Program-made: the position numbers and the translations under genes
Shown: positions 23,798-32,505 of the stretch, piece by piece
Position numbering within the stretch: position 1 is the stretch's first letter
Layout of the letters: each line of letters opens with the position of its first letter
NCBI GenBank assembly: GCA_029219345.1
Contig: JAQXTF010000067.1
Location: 1 to 64,000 of the forward strand
Direction: 5' to 3'
DNA from: Eggerthellales bacterium
GTDB lineage: Bacteria; Actinomycetota; Coriobacteriia; Coriobacteriales; Eggerthellaceae
Length of the DNA: 64,000 nt
The notes under the pieces: model-generated
Seen by the model: the letters and a program-made list of their open reading frames with translations, nothing else
Told to the model about the DNA's origin: nothing
Databases searched by the model: none

Positions 23798-26700
23798 TTA
23801 CGAGTTATGATATTCGTCACGCGCTGCGGCCAGTGCCAGTAGAATGCGATTCTCGCGATTCAGAGCAGATGACTCGGAATCGTAATCTAAGGTGGTAATT
23901 TGCATGCCGGGGAAGCGCTGGGACAACTCGTGCAGTGCGCCACGGGCCTGAACATGGCACTTCAGGCATCCAAAACTCTGCAGATAAATGACGTGTCGAA
24001 TGCCCTGATCGTAGAAGGCTTGCAGCTGGTCAGCGTAGTGAACATCGTCTACCAGCAGGCTCTGACACGATGGCAAGGCAACCTTGAATCCCTGGGAGTG
24101 GATGATGTCGACAATGCCGTCGTTCAGGTACGCGTCGAAGCAGAGTGGTGCGGTGCCAATGACGCCAATAGCGGGGGCGTCTTCCGCAACGCCATCGCTA
24201 CAAGGGGCCTGATTATCAACCCACTGGTCAACCCATTGATAGGCAAGGCTACGGCCGGTAATGCGCTCCAAAGTGCGGGGCAGGCTGTCCAAAACGCAGG
24301 CCTGGCAAACGCGGGGCATGGTGAGCTGCTGCAGGGAGGGCAGGGCGTCCAGAATGCGCAGGGCGCGACCCATAATAGCGGCGGTTGAGTAGCAGAAGTC
24401 GCGGGTGTAGGTGCGGGCTACTTCAATGTCATCCATTTCAAAATGGGCAAAGGCCTGCACGCTGCCTTGCTGGGCATGCTGCAGCACCTCTTCGTTCAAG
24501 GGCAAGAAGCCTTTAAGCGCAAAAACATGGTCCTGAACAGCCAATTCAGCGGCGGCGGTGCGCTTGGAAATAGCCTCGGCTTGCTCGATGTTTTCCGCCA
24601 TGGTACGCAAGCGAATGCGAATGTGAGCGGTGTCAATGATGTCGTCAATCTTCAAGGCGGCAAATACAATGCCGCGCTCTTCAAGGAACAGGCGGGCTTC
24701 TTCAATGTTCACGCCATCATAAAGGCAGCCAAACGACTGCAGGGCCACCATGTTGGTGCGGGGCTGCTTGGTGGTGTATTGAGCCATGCGCATCATGCGA
24801 CTGGAAGGCTCCCAAATGTTCACGTTTTCGGCGCAGCTCACCGCAGGCTCTTCATGCAGGATGGCAGTGGGGGAGAACACGCCGAAGTTCAGTTGAGCCA
24901 GCACAGTATCAATGCCGTGGGAAATATCTTCCTCCAGGTGATAGGGGCGGCTGGCCAGCACAATGCCGTGTCGATTTTCGTCTTCCTGCAGCCAGGAGGC
25001 AACGCGGGCGTTGGCTTTGAGACATCCCTGCAAGAAGCGTTCCTGCTCGGCAAGGCCCTCATTCACCGCGCGTTGGAGATCGTCGCCGGAAAGGTTCTGA
25101 CCAAATTCGGCCAGCAAGCCGTCAAGCACCGTGCGCAAGTTGGTCATGCTTTGCTGGTCGGAGAGGAAGACATGGGGGTCTTCCCCGCAAAGCTCGGGAG
25201 AAAGCATGCGCTGAGCCAAAGGCTCGGTAACCGCTGCGCCGTCTTGCAGGGCGTTGGCGTACTGGGTGGAAACGGTGCAGCAGGAGCCGCGCTGATACAG
25301 GGGCATGAACACGTGGGTGGCACCCTGCTTGCTGAGGGCTCGCAGGCGCATGTGGGATACCTTTGCGGGGTAGCACACGCTTTCAGACGGGATGGTTTCC
25401 GTGCCTGAACTGCTGGAGCCAGCGGTTTCGGGGGCTTTTGCAGGCTGGGGCATGGTGATGGAAAAGCCCAGCTCGCGGAAAAGAGTATGCCAGAACGGAA
25501 CGTATTCATAGGTGAGCAGCGTGTTCATAATGCCCACGTTGACAGACCCTCGGTCGCCTTCGGCCTGGACGCTCTTGTAGCGGTTCATGAGGGCGCGTTC
25601 AGCGGCAAAAGCGTTGGGGGCGGGGCGCTTGATTTCCTGCTTAGAGCTGTAGAGCTCCAAAGCCTTGCTGCACTTGTTGCCGGAAACATGGGTGCGCCCG
25701 CTTTCGAATTCAACCACTGAAAGGGTGCACTGATTGGGGCAGCCTTCGCAAAGGCGCGTGGACTTTTTGGGGTTGAAGGTCTTCAGGTCTTCTTCAGAGA
25801 TGATGGTGCTGCGAGCATCGGGGCCGGCGGCGTGGGCGCGGCTGCGGGCCAAGAAGGCTGCACCAATGGCGCCCATCAGGTGAGCGCGATCGGGACGCAT
25901 AACGTCTTTGCCCGAAAGCAGCTCAAAGGCGCGCAGAACAGAATCATTGCGGAAGGTGCCGCCTTGTACCACAATCTTGTCGCCTAGGGTTTCAATGTTG
26001 TTGATGCCAATAATGCGATAGAGGGCGTTTTTCACCACCGAATAGGAGCAACCGGCTGCCAGATCTTCGGCGGAAGCGCCGGTTTTCTGGGCGTGCTTCA
26101 CGCGGGAGCTCATGAATACTGTGCACTTGGTGCCCAGGTCAACAGGGGCTTTTGCACGGGCGGCCGCTTCGGAGAACTTCTCGTTTTGAATTTTCAGGGA
26201 ATACGCGGTGCCCGAAAGGAAGCTTCCGCAACCGCTGGAGCAGGCCTCGTTCAGCACGGCGTTTTGCACTAGGCCGTTCTTCACCCAAATGGCCTTGATG
26301 TCCTGGCCGCCAATGTCCAACACGAAGCTGACGTTGGGCTCCAGCTGCAGCGCGCCCTGAACGTGGGCGGTGGTTTCCACCACACCCGAATCTACGCCCA
26401 GGCCGGCAATGAGAAGCTCCTCGCCGTAACCTGTGGCTACTGCGTGAGCGATGTGGGTGTAAGGAGGCTTCTGATAAGGGCGGGGAAAATGCGCGTAAGC
26501 ATCGGCTAGCATGCTAGTGGCAATGCGCAGGATGTCGCCTTCGTTGTTGCGGTAGTCGTGGTAAACCAGGTGGCCCTCTTCATCGATGAGAACCAGCTTT
26601 ATGGTGGTAGATCCGGCATCGAAGCCCGCGTACAAGGCGCCGCGGCTGTCAAACAGGCGGGCGGAAGGGAAGGTGTCCTTGGCGTGACGCTCGTTGAAAG

Positions 26701-27607
26701 CGGCGACTTCCTCGGGGCCCTCGAACAGGGGTTTCAGCCGTTGTAGGCTCTCATCAGCGAAATCAACGCTGGCAAGGCGCTCTTCCAGCTCCTTGGTGTC
26801 AACAATGGTGGGGTTGGCCATCTCGGTGCTGTACAGGCAGGCTCCGCGCACGGTGAAGAAATGGGCGTTTTCGGGCTTGATGCCCGTTTTGGCGGTAAGG
26901 CCCAATGCCTTGCGGAAGCGCTGGACCAGGTTGGAAATGTACTGGTTGGGGCCACCGAGGAAAATAACGGTGCCCTTAATGGGGCGACCGCAAGCCAGGC
27001 CTCCAATGGTTTGACGCACCACGGCATCCAGGGCGCTGGCAGCAAGGTCGGTGCGCTTGGCGCCAGCGTTCATCAGGGGGCGAATGTCGGTTTGGGCAAA
27101 CACCGAGCAGCGGGACGCAATGGGGTAGGTGCGCGTAGCGGAAAGAGCCAAGCCGTCCATCTCGCGGGAGGTAGCGCCCAGCATATAGGCAATGGAGTCG
27201 ATGAAGCCGCCAGTGCCGCCTGCACAGGTGGAGTTCATGCGCTGTTCCAGGCCGCCGGTGAGATAAATCACCTTGGCGTCTTCGCCGCCCAGCTCAATAA
27301 CGGCATCAGCCTGAGGGTATTCGCGTTTCACGATATTGGTGGTAGCTACCACTTCCTGCACGAAGGGCAGGTCAAGGGCGTTGGCAATGCCAATGCCGGC
27401 GGAACCGGTGATTGCCAGAGTGGCGCGCAAGCCCTTGAAGCGCCAGTTCAGGTCATGGATCAGCTCCAAAAGGGTGACTTTAATATCGGAACGATGCCTC
27501 TTGTAGGCGGTGAAGATGGTTCTTCCCGTATGATCGTTGACGCAGACCTTGATGGTTTTAGAACCGGCGTCGATGCCAATATGGTACAGATTCTCCGTGC
27601 TGCTCAT
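23798..27607 (-). CDS. Double acyl-CoA-dehydratase-type activase (ASKHA) with DUF2229 region
   Basis: A very long (1269 residues) cytosolic ATPase of the HgdC/BadF/BcrA family. Two ASKHA domains: residues 9-262 (GIDAGSKTIK, ELGGEDAK, CAGGTGGF, RCSVFAQTD) and 327-588 (GFDAGSTTIK, DIGGQDIK, CSSGCGSF, KCTVFMSS). Both keep the two cysteines that ligate the bridging 4Fe-4S cluster in HgdC (Cys128/167 and Cys456/495). From about 615 a DUF2229-like, Cys-rich region follows (CEGCPNQC, CYPAKVSH, SFGCLKCH). Such proteins push ATP-driven electrons into 2-hydroxyacyl-CoA dehydratases or benzoyl-CoA reductases; no such partner is in the window. ATG 27607 follows CAGGAAG. Confidence 0.85.
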   Translation of the reverse strand: MSSTENLYHIGIDAGSKTIKVCVNDHTGRTIFTAYKRHRSDIKVTLLELIHDLNWRFKGLRATLAITGSAGIGIANALDLPFVQEVVATTNIVKREYPQADAVIELGGEDAKVIYLTGGLEQRMNSTCAGGTGGFIDSIAYMLGATSREMDGLALSATRTYPIASRCSVFAQTDIRPLMNAGAKRTDLAASALDAVVRQTIGGLACGRPIKGTVIFLGGPNQYISNLVQRFRKALGLTAKTGIKPENAHFFTVRGACLYSTEMANPTIVDTKELEERLASVDFADESLQRLKPLFEGPEEVAAFNERHAKDTFPSARLFDSRGALYAGFDAGSTTIKLVLIDEEGHLVYHDYRNNEGDILRIATSMLADAYAHFPRPYQKPPYTHIAHAVATGYGEELLIAGLGVDSGVVETTAHVQGALQLEPNVSFVLDIGGQDIKAIWVKNGLVQNAVLNEACSSGCGSFLSGTAYSLKIQNEKFSEAAARAKAPVDLGTKCTVFMSSRVKHAQKTGASAEDLAAGCSYSVVKNALYRIIGINNIETLGDKIVVQGGTFRNDSVLRAFELLSGKDVMRPDRAHLMGAIGAAFLARSRAHAAGPDARSTIISEEDLKTFNPKKSTRLCEGCPNQCTLSVVEFESGRTHVSGNKCSKALELYSSKQEIKRPAPNAFAAERALMNRYKSVQAEGDRGSVNVGIMNTLLTYEYVPFWHTLFRELGFSITMPQPAKAPETAGSSSSGTETIPSESVCYPAKVSHMRLRALSKQGATHVFMPLYQRGSCCTVSTQYANALQDGAAVTEPLAQRMLSPELCGEDPHVFLSDQQSMTNLRTVLDGLLAEFGQNLSGDDLQRAVNEGLAEQERFLQGCLKANARVASWLQEDENRHGIVLASRPYHLEEDISHGIDTVLAQLNFGVFSPTAILHEEPAVSCAENVNIWEPSSRMMRMAQYTTKQPRTNMVALQSFGCLYDGVNIEEARLFLEERGIVFAALKIDDIIDTAHIRIRLRTMAENIEQAEAISKRTAAAELAVQDHVFALKGFLPLNEEVLQHAQQGSVQAFAHFEMDDIEVARTYTRDFCYSTAAIMGRALRILDALPSLQQLTMPRVCQACVLDSLPRTLERITGRSLAYQWVDQWVDNQAPCSDGVAEDAPAIGVIGTAPLCFDAYLNDGIVDIIHSQGFKVALPSCQSLLVDDVHYADQLQAFYDQGIRHVIYLQSFGCLKCHVQARGALHELSQRFPGMQITTLDYDSESSALNRENRILLALAAARDEYHNS

Positions 27608-27705
27608 GTTGCTTCCTGAAGTGCTGAAAAAATAATTATGCGCAAACAAAAAGTATAGCCCAGATTGCCTGTAGTTTGGCCATTATTCGGTTGTGAACTG
27701 CAGTT

Positions 27706-29298
27706 TTAGGCCCAAGAGTCAAGCTGTGCCGCCTGGGTGCCGGCAACGCGGGTGCCCAAAGCTTCGGGCAGGTTGCCTGCGCCGTGGTAGAGGCGGGAAT
27801 AGAAGGAGCCAAACTCGCCGCCGGAATACAGGCGCTTGATGGGATTGCCGGCATGGTCAATCACGCGATGTTTGCCGTCATGAACGGGGCCGCCCTGGGT
27901 GTTGATCAGCGACATGCAAGCCTCCAAAGCATAGAAGGGGCCTTCTTGGATGGGCTGCATATACAGGGAACGCTGCATGTTGTCTGCGGTTTCTTCCGCG
28001 CAGGCCTGGTTGTACTGAGCTACGGTGGCAGTCAGGTTCTGAGCGTTGATGCCCATCTTCTCTGCCAGCTGCTCAAGAGTGTCGGCCTTGATAATCCAGC
28101 CGCGCTCAACTTCGGCGGAGTTGTCGTCGCTCCAAACAAACTCAGAATGGAAGGGGGCCCACTGGGTCTTGGATACCGCAGCGGCACCTGTCATAAGGGC
28201 GCCCTCCTGACGGCGCTTCTCGTCGAAGATCATGTACATGGGCAGGTTGGCGTATTCCATGGTTTCGGGCTTAATGGCCAGCTCAGGAATTTGAATCTTC
28301 TCATGTAGGGGGCGCATCATACCGGGCTGGTGCTTGTGCACCGGAGCGGTTTCGTTCACAAAACGCTGGCCGTCCCTATTCACCAAAACCACGCCGTTCC
28401 ATGCATTGGGGGTGCCAAAGTCAAGGCCTAGCGAAGTCTGTGCCTCCTGGGATCCCTTCAGCGAGGCGTAGCAGCCCCACTCAACAGCCTGCATGCCGCG
28501 CAGCTTGGCGCCAACCTCCATGACCATGGGCAGGCCGTCGCCGGTGTTGTAGGGGGTGCCGGTGGAGAAGGTAGGGAAGGCCACGTTGCAATAGTTTTCC
28601 AGCATGTCGGCGTTGTTTTCGAAGCCGCCCAGGGCAAGAACAACGCCCTTGCGGGCGCAAAGGGCAACAGATTCGCCGTCGATCTGGGCAATTACGCCCA
28701 GAACCTCTTTGGTTTCCACGTCGAAAACAAGGCGATTGGCGGGAGCCTCGTAGGCAACCTTAATGCAGTCGTATTTTTCAGTCTCATCCCGCAGGGCCTC
28801 GAACAGGCCATAGCCCGAGCAGCCCTTCGCCATGGCGGAGCCGCCGGCGCAACCCTTGCGGCCGCAGGCGCGGCAGGCCATCTTTACCATGGTGTGCATG
28901 CACTCGGCGCCTTCCACCTCGCGATAGCTGCTGCCGGGGCCCACTTCGGTCACCACGGTCTTGATGCCCATGCTTTCCAGCCATTGGGCGGTGGTGCTCA
29001 TTTCGTCAATGTGACCGTCAATCATTTCATCGGTGGTGCTGGCGCAAACCTGCTTCTTAAAGAAGACGCGCGCTGCCTCTTTGCGAGTGGGGTCAACGGC
29101 CATCATGCCGCCGCCAGCTGCTGCGGTGTTGCCGCCAGCGTCTTGGCGTGGGGCCTTTTCCAGGATCAAAACACTGGCGCCTTCCTTGGCTGCGGCAAGA
29201 GCGGCTGCGGCGCCTGCTCCACCAAAGCCCACCACAATCACATCGGCGGTATCGGACCAGTTGATTTCAGTGTGGGTGCAGCCAAGGTTGGTGTTCAT
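27706..29298 (-). CDS. FAD-dependent oxidoreductase, fumarate-reductase flavoprotein-like
   Basis: A 530-residue FAD_binding_2 protein. The dinucleotide motif is DVIVVGFGGAGAAAALAA (about 19-36), followed by GGNTAAAGGG and a C-terminal FAD segment (GNPIKRLYSGGEFGSFYSRLYHGAGNLPEALGTRVAG region). Related enzymes reduce fumarate, urocanate or other enoates, or act on steroids. It lacks a signal peptide and haem motifs, so it is probably a soluble cytosolic enzyme that needs a separate donor. A Cys-rich stretch (MACRACGRKGCAGG) near residues 140-155 is unusual. It lies between the OFA carrier and the activase on the same strand; good ribosome site GAGAGGAAAA. Confidence 0.82.
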   Translation of the reverse strand: MNTNLGCTHTEINWSDTADVIVVGFGGAGAAAALAAAKEGASVLILEKAPRQDAGGNTAAAGGGMMAVDPTRKEAARVFFKKQVCASTTDEMIDGHIDEMSTTAQWLESMGIKTVVTEVGPGSSYREVEGAECMHTMVKMACRACGRKGCAGGSAMAKGCSGYGLFEALRDETEKYDCIKVAYEAPANRLVFDVETKEVLGVIAQIDGESVALCARKGVVLALGGFENNADMLENYCNVAFPTFSTGTPYNTGDGLPMVMEVGAKLRGMQAVEWGCYASLKGSQEAQTSLGLDFGTPNAWNGVVLVNRDGQRFVNETAPVHKHQPGMMRPLHEKIQIPELAIKPETMEYANLPMYMIFDEKRRQEGALMTGAAAVSKTQWAPFHSEFVWSDDNSAEVERGWIIKADTLEQLAEKMGINAQNLTATVAQYNQACAEETADNMQRSLYMQPIQEGPFYALEACMSLINTQGGPVHDGKHRVIDHAGNPIKRLYSGGEFGSFYSRLYHGAGNLPEALGTRVAGTQAAQLDSWA

Positions 29299-29316
29299 AA
29301 CGTTTTCCTCTCAGGT

Positions 29317-30609
29317 TTACGCAGGGGCAAGACCGTCCTGTTCTTCTTCATGATCCCAGTTTAGCTTGTGCTTGGTGCGGTAGGCAATGAAAACGCAGCC
29401 AATGGCAAAGATGCATACCGCAACCAGAAACCAGAAAGCGGGGACGAAGGAGCCCGTGTTGTCGTAGACGGCGCCCACCAGGATGCCTGACGGGGTGCCG
29501 AACAGGCCAACACCGGCGCGAATCCAGCCGTGAATCTCGGTGTAGTGCTTGCTGCCGAAGATGTCGCGGATGAGCAGGGGCAGACTGCAAGACATCAGGG
29601 AGTCTTGCACGCCAAACAGGATGGCGCAGAAAATCAAAGCGGCAGGATTCTTCAGCAGCACGAAGCCCGCAATGCCCACGCAGATGCAGATCAACTCAAC
29701 AATGGTGGTCCAGCGAACGCCAATCTTGTCGTTGAGCCAGCCCATAATCCACTTGTCAAGAACGCTGCCCAGAGCCTGGCCCGAAACCACCGTTGCGGCA
29801 AAGCTGGCGGTGAAGCCAATGGACTGGATGTAGCCGGGCATGTGCTGCTCAATGCCGCCATGGCAGAAGCTTGCAATGCCGCCAAACAGGAACAGGCACC
29901 AGAAAGCCGCGGAAGCAACGGCAACCTTCAGGCTAACGCCGCGCATGGTGACGGAGCTGTCTTTTGCGGCCTCTTCGGAATCGGCGCCATAAGGAAGCAT
30001 GCCCATGTCGGCGGGTTTGTAGCAGAAAATGAAGATGCTCAGAGGCAAAATGACCACGAAGGAGGCAATGCCCACGAACAAATAGGCAGAACGCCAGCCA
30101 AAGGCCTGGATGATGTAGCCAATGATCTGGGCATTAATGGCGGCGGAAATGCCTGTGAACGAGAAAGTGATACCGTGGAAAAAGCCGCGGCGCTTCACAA
30201 ACCAGTTGCCAATCATGGACGCAGCGGGCAAAACGAAGATGCCGGCGCCGGCGCTACCCATGATGAAGCCGGAAATCTGCCATTGCCATATTTCGGTGTA
30301 CATGCTGCAGGCGCACAAAGAACCGCTGAGCAGCACAATGCAGATTGACATGATGACACGGGTATCGTGCTTGGAAAGCCAGCGGCCCATAAGAGGCGTG
30401 AAGATAGTGGTTCCCACAAAGTAGCCGGTCATGAAGGTGGAAATTTCCGCACGGGAAAAGCCCAAATCATTGCAGATGGGAACGTAGAACAAGCTGGTGC
30501 AGTTCAGAATGAGGCCCATTCCGAACGCTTCTAGAAGGCAGCAGCCAACTAAGATAATGAAGGCAAAGTGGAACTTTGTCTTAAAGGGCGCCTGACGCGT
30601 TTTCGTCAT
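29317..30609 (-). CDS. MFS transporter, oxalate/formate-antiporter-like (OFA), paralogue
   Basis: Inner-membrane carrier of 430 residues, paralogous to the 19142-20431 product. Shared landmarks include EAFGMGLILNCTSLFYV, MTGYFVGTTIFTP, SMIGNWFVKRRG and HGGIEQHMPGY. The start ATG at 30609 follows GGGGAGAG; the frame continues 32 codons upstream without a ribosome site. It is the first gene of a carrier-flavoprotein pair (18 nt gap) and is divergent from the MmgE/PrpD gene. It probably transports the flavoprotein's electron acceptor or substrate (inference). Confidence 0.85.
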   Translation of the reverse strand: MTKTRQAPFKTKFHFAFIILVGCCLLEAFGMGLILNCTSLFYVPICNDLGFSRAEISTFMTGYFVGTTIFTPLMGRWLSKHDTRVIMSICIVLLSGSLCACSMYTEIWQWQISGFIMGSAGAGIFVLPAASMIGNWFVKRRGFFHGITFSFTGISAAINAQIIGYIIQAFGWRSAYLFVGIASFVVILPLSIFIFCYKPADMGMLPYGADSEEAAKDSSVTMRGVSLKVAVASAAFWCLFLFGGIASFCHGGIEQHMPGYIQSIGFTASFAATVVSGQALGSVLDKWIMGWLNDKIGVRWTTIVELICICVGIAGFVLLKNPAALIFCAILFGVQDSLMSCSLPLLIRDIFGSKHYTEIHGWIRAGVGLFGTPSGILVGAVYDNTGSFVPAFWFLVAVCIFAIGCVFIAYRTKHKLNWDHEEEQDGLAPA

Positions 30610-30913
30610 TTCTCTCTCCCCTAGGAAATGAGTCGATGATGCCATGCGGGTACTCGGTTGCGCGTATATTACCCACTGCGCAGGGGAGGCGCAATAACCG
30701 TTCACCGATTTTATGCGAATATTTTGAAGTCACCCAAAGCGATACGTTGCTTATCTCTGAAGAAGCTCGCATAGGAATGAACTGTGATATAATTCCCAGA
30801 TAGGGAGAGGAGAAATAGCCATAGAGCTCATACGTTTTTTCGTAGCACTCCATGACCATTCCTTTTCATAGGAAAACACCCCAAGGAGAGAGAATTGAAA
30901 GGTTGGTATAGGT
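30610..30913. promoter_or_regulatory. Divergent promoter region between OFA carrier and MmgE/PrpD genes
   Basis: 304 non-coding bases. A good -10 hexamer TATAAT (30788-30793) points toward the MmgE/PrpD gene, giving a leader of about 110 nt; no convincing -35 was seen. A dyad TTGCGC-N25-GCGCAA (30658-30694) encloses the palindrome CTGCGCAG (30676-30683) and may be an operator. Confidence 0.4.
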
Positions 30914-32308
30914 ATGGCTGATGCAATTAACATTACCGATTACATTTTGGACCGTGTGTTCGAGATCAAGTACGAAGACCTGGAACCCGAAGCAATTGAG
31001 CGTGCTAAGGAGCGCCTGATTGACTCCATGGGTGTACTGGCCATCGGTGCCACCATTCCCGACACTCGCGCTACTGTAGAGATGGTTGCTGCTTCCGGCG
31101 GCGTTGAGGAAGCCTCTGTTGCTACCTTCGGCATCAAGCTCCCCATGGAAGCTGCTGCATTCCTGAACGCTATCATCATGCGTTCCTACGACTTCGAAGC
31201 TATCGACGCTGAGTCCATCGAAGTTGCTGGCCCTACCACCGCTGCTCATATTTCCGGTACCACCGTTCCTACCGCTCTGGTAGCTGCAGAAGCTATGCAT
31301 GCTTCTGGTAAGGACCTGCTGCGTGCCCTGATCCTGGGCGACGACCTGACCGCTCGTGCTCTGAATGCTGGCTGCTTCAGCGTTCATGACAACTTCGACG
31401 GCAACGGCACCGCAAACCTGCTGGGTTCTACTTTGATTGCTTCTCTGCTGCTGGGTCTGACCAAGGAAGAGACCAAGGGCGCTCTGGCTGTTGCAATTAA
31501 CGAGATGTCCGGCTCCATGCAGACCGTTTTCGAGAAGACCGTTATCTTCAAGTTCCCCATTTCCGCTTCTGCTAAGAACGGCATCTTTGCTGCTAAGCTG
31601 GCTAAGAGCGGTTATGTTGACTGCCTGTCTGACCCCATCAACGGTCCTCGCGGCTTCTTCACCCTGTACTACACCAACCCCAAGCCTGAGATGATGCTGG
31701 AGAAGTACGGCGAGCACTTCATCGCTGACTGCGTTATCAAGCCTTGGCCTTCCTGCCGTGCAACTCATGCCTCCATTGACTCCATTCTGAACGCTCTGGA
31801 CGGCAAGTGCTACGAACCCGAAGAGGTTAAGGAAATCAACGTCCACATCACCCAGGGCTCCAAGAATTTCGTGGGCCAGGGCTTCAAGTTCGGCATGGAC
31901 AAGAACTTCCAGGGTGCATTCTCCATCGACTTCCTGGTTGCTACCGCTGTTCTGCGCGGCAACGTTAAGGCTGCATTCTTCACTCCCGAAATGATGACTG
32001 AGGATCGCCTGGGCAAGATGTTGGAGAAGGTTAACCTGATCCCCGACCAGCCTGCTGGCACCACCTCCTTCAAGGTTGACTCCGAGATCATCCTGACCGA
32101 CGGCACCGTTCTTGAGTACCATACCACTTATCCTCTGGGCGACTACTATCGCAGCCGCATGACCGAGGAGCAGTTCTACGCAAAGTACTACGACAACATC
32201 GAGTTCGGTGGTCGTGTATCCAAGGAGAACGCAGACGCTATGGTTGCCATGATCAAGGATCTGGAGAACCTGGACGACTGCGCCAAGCTGATGGACCTCA
32301 TCCGCTAA
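30914..32308 (+). CDS. MmgE/PrpD family protein
   Basis: A 464-residue cytosolic protein of the MmgE/PrpD family, which includes 2-methylcitrate dehydratase, aconitate-decarboxylase-like enzymes and other hydro-lyases. The N-terminal helical domain is recognisable (RAKERLIDSMGVLAIGA, AAAFLNAIIMRSYDFEAID, ALILGDDLTARA), as is the C-terminal part with KPWPSCRATHASID. The reaction cannot be specified. The ATG at 30914 has only a weak purine stretch upstream. It is monocistronic with a strong terminator, and its codon use is very regular, suggesting high expression. Confidence 0.85.
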   Translation: MADAINITDYILDRVFEIKYEDLEPEAIERAKERLIDSMGVLAIGATIPDTRATVEMVAASGGVEEASVATFGIKLPMEAAAFLNAIIMRSYDFEAIDAESIEVAGPTTAAHISGTTVPTALVAAEAMHASGKDLLRALILGDDLTARALNAGCFSVHDNFDGNGTANLLGSTLIASLLLGLTKEETKGALAVAINEMSGSMQTVFEKTVIFKFPISASAKNGIFAAKLAKSGYVDCLSDPINGPRGFFTLYYTNPKPEMMLEKYGEHFIADCVIKPWPSCRATHASIDSILNALDGKCYEPEEVKEINVHITQGSKNFVGQGFKFGMDKNFQGAFSIDFLVATAVLRGNVKAAFFTPEMMTEDRLGKMLEKVNLIPDQPAGTTSFKVDSEIILTDGTVLEYHTTYPLGDYYRSRMTEEQFYAKYYDNIEFGGRVSKENADAMVAMIKDLENLDDCAKLMDLIR

Positions 32309-32333
32309 TTGAGTTTCTCTCAATGACTCCGGG

Positions 32334-32360
32334 GCCCCGCCAATTGGCGGGGCACTTTTT
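32334..32360 (+). terminator. Rho-independent terminator after MmgE/PrpD gene
   Basis: Perfect 8-bp stem GCCCCGCC / GGCGGGGC with an AATT loop, followed by ACTTTTT. Confidence 0.9.
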
Positions 32361-32363
32361 GTT

Positions 32364-32440
32364 CCTGCCAAATTACCCCATCGTTTGGCAGGTTCTGACA
32401 ACAAAACCTGCCAAACGATGGGGTAATTTGGCAGGTTTTT
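32364..32440. repeat. 31-bp perfect inverted repeat (REP-like palindrome, unit pair)
   Basis: Arms 32364-32394 and 32405-32435 are exact reverse complements with a 10-nt loop, followed by TTTTT. Each arm is itself a small hairpin (CCTGCCAAA at one end, TTTGGCAGG at the other, CCCC in the loop), so either one long stem or two small ones can form. It lies between the terminators of converging genes. Confidence 0.85.
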
Positions 32441-32446
32441 ATCAGC

Positions 32447-32480
32447 AAAAAAGAAAGACCCTGCATTTGCAGGGTCTTTC
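32447..32480 (-). terminator. Rho-independent terminator after UroD-like gene 3
   Basis: Perfect 12-bp stem GAAAGACCCTGC / GCAGGGTCTTTC with an ATTT loop (AAAT on the minus strand), followed in the minus direction by TTTTTTGC. Confidence 0.9.
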
Positions 32481-32505
32481 GTGGTTTCAGAAAAGAATCT
32501 TCCGA

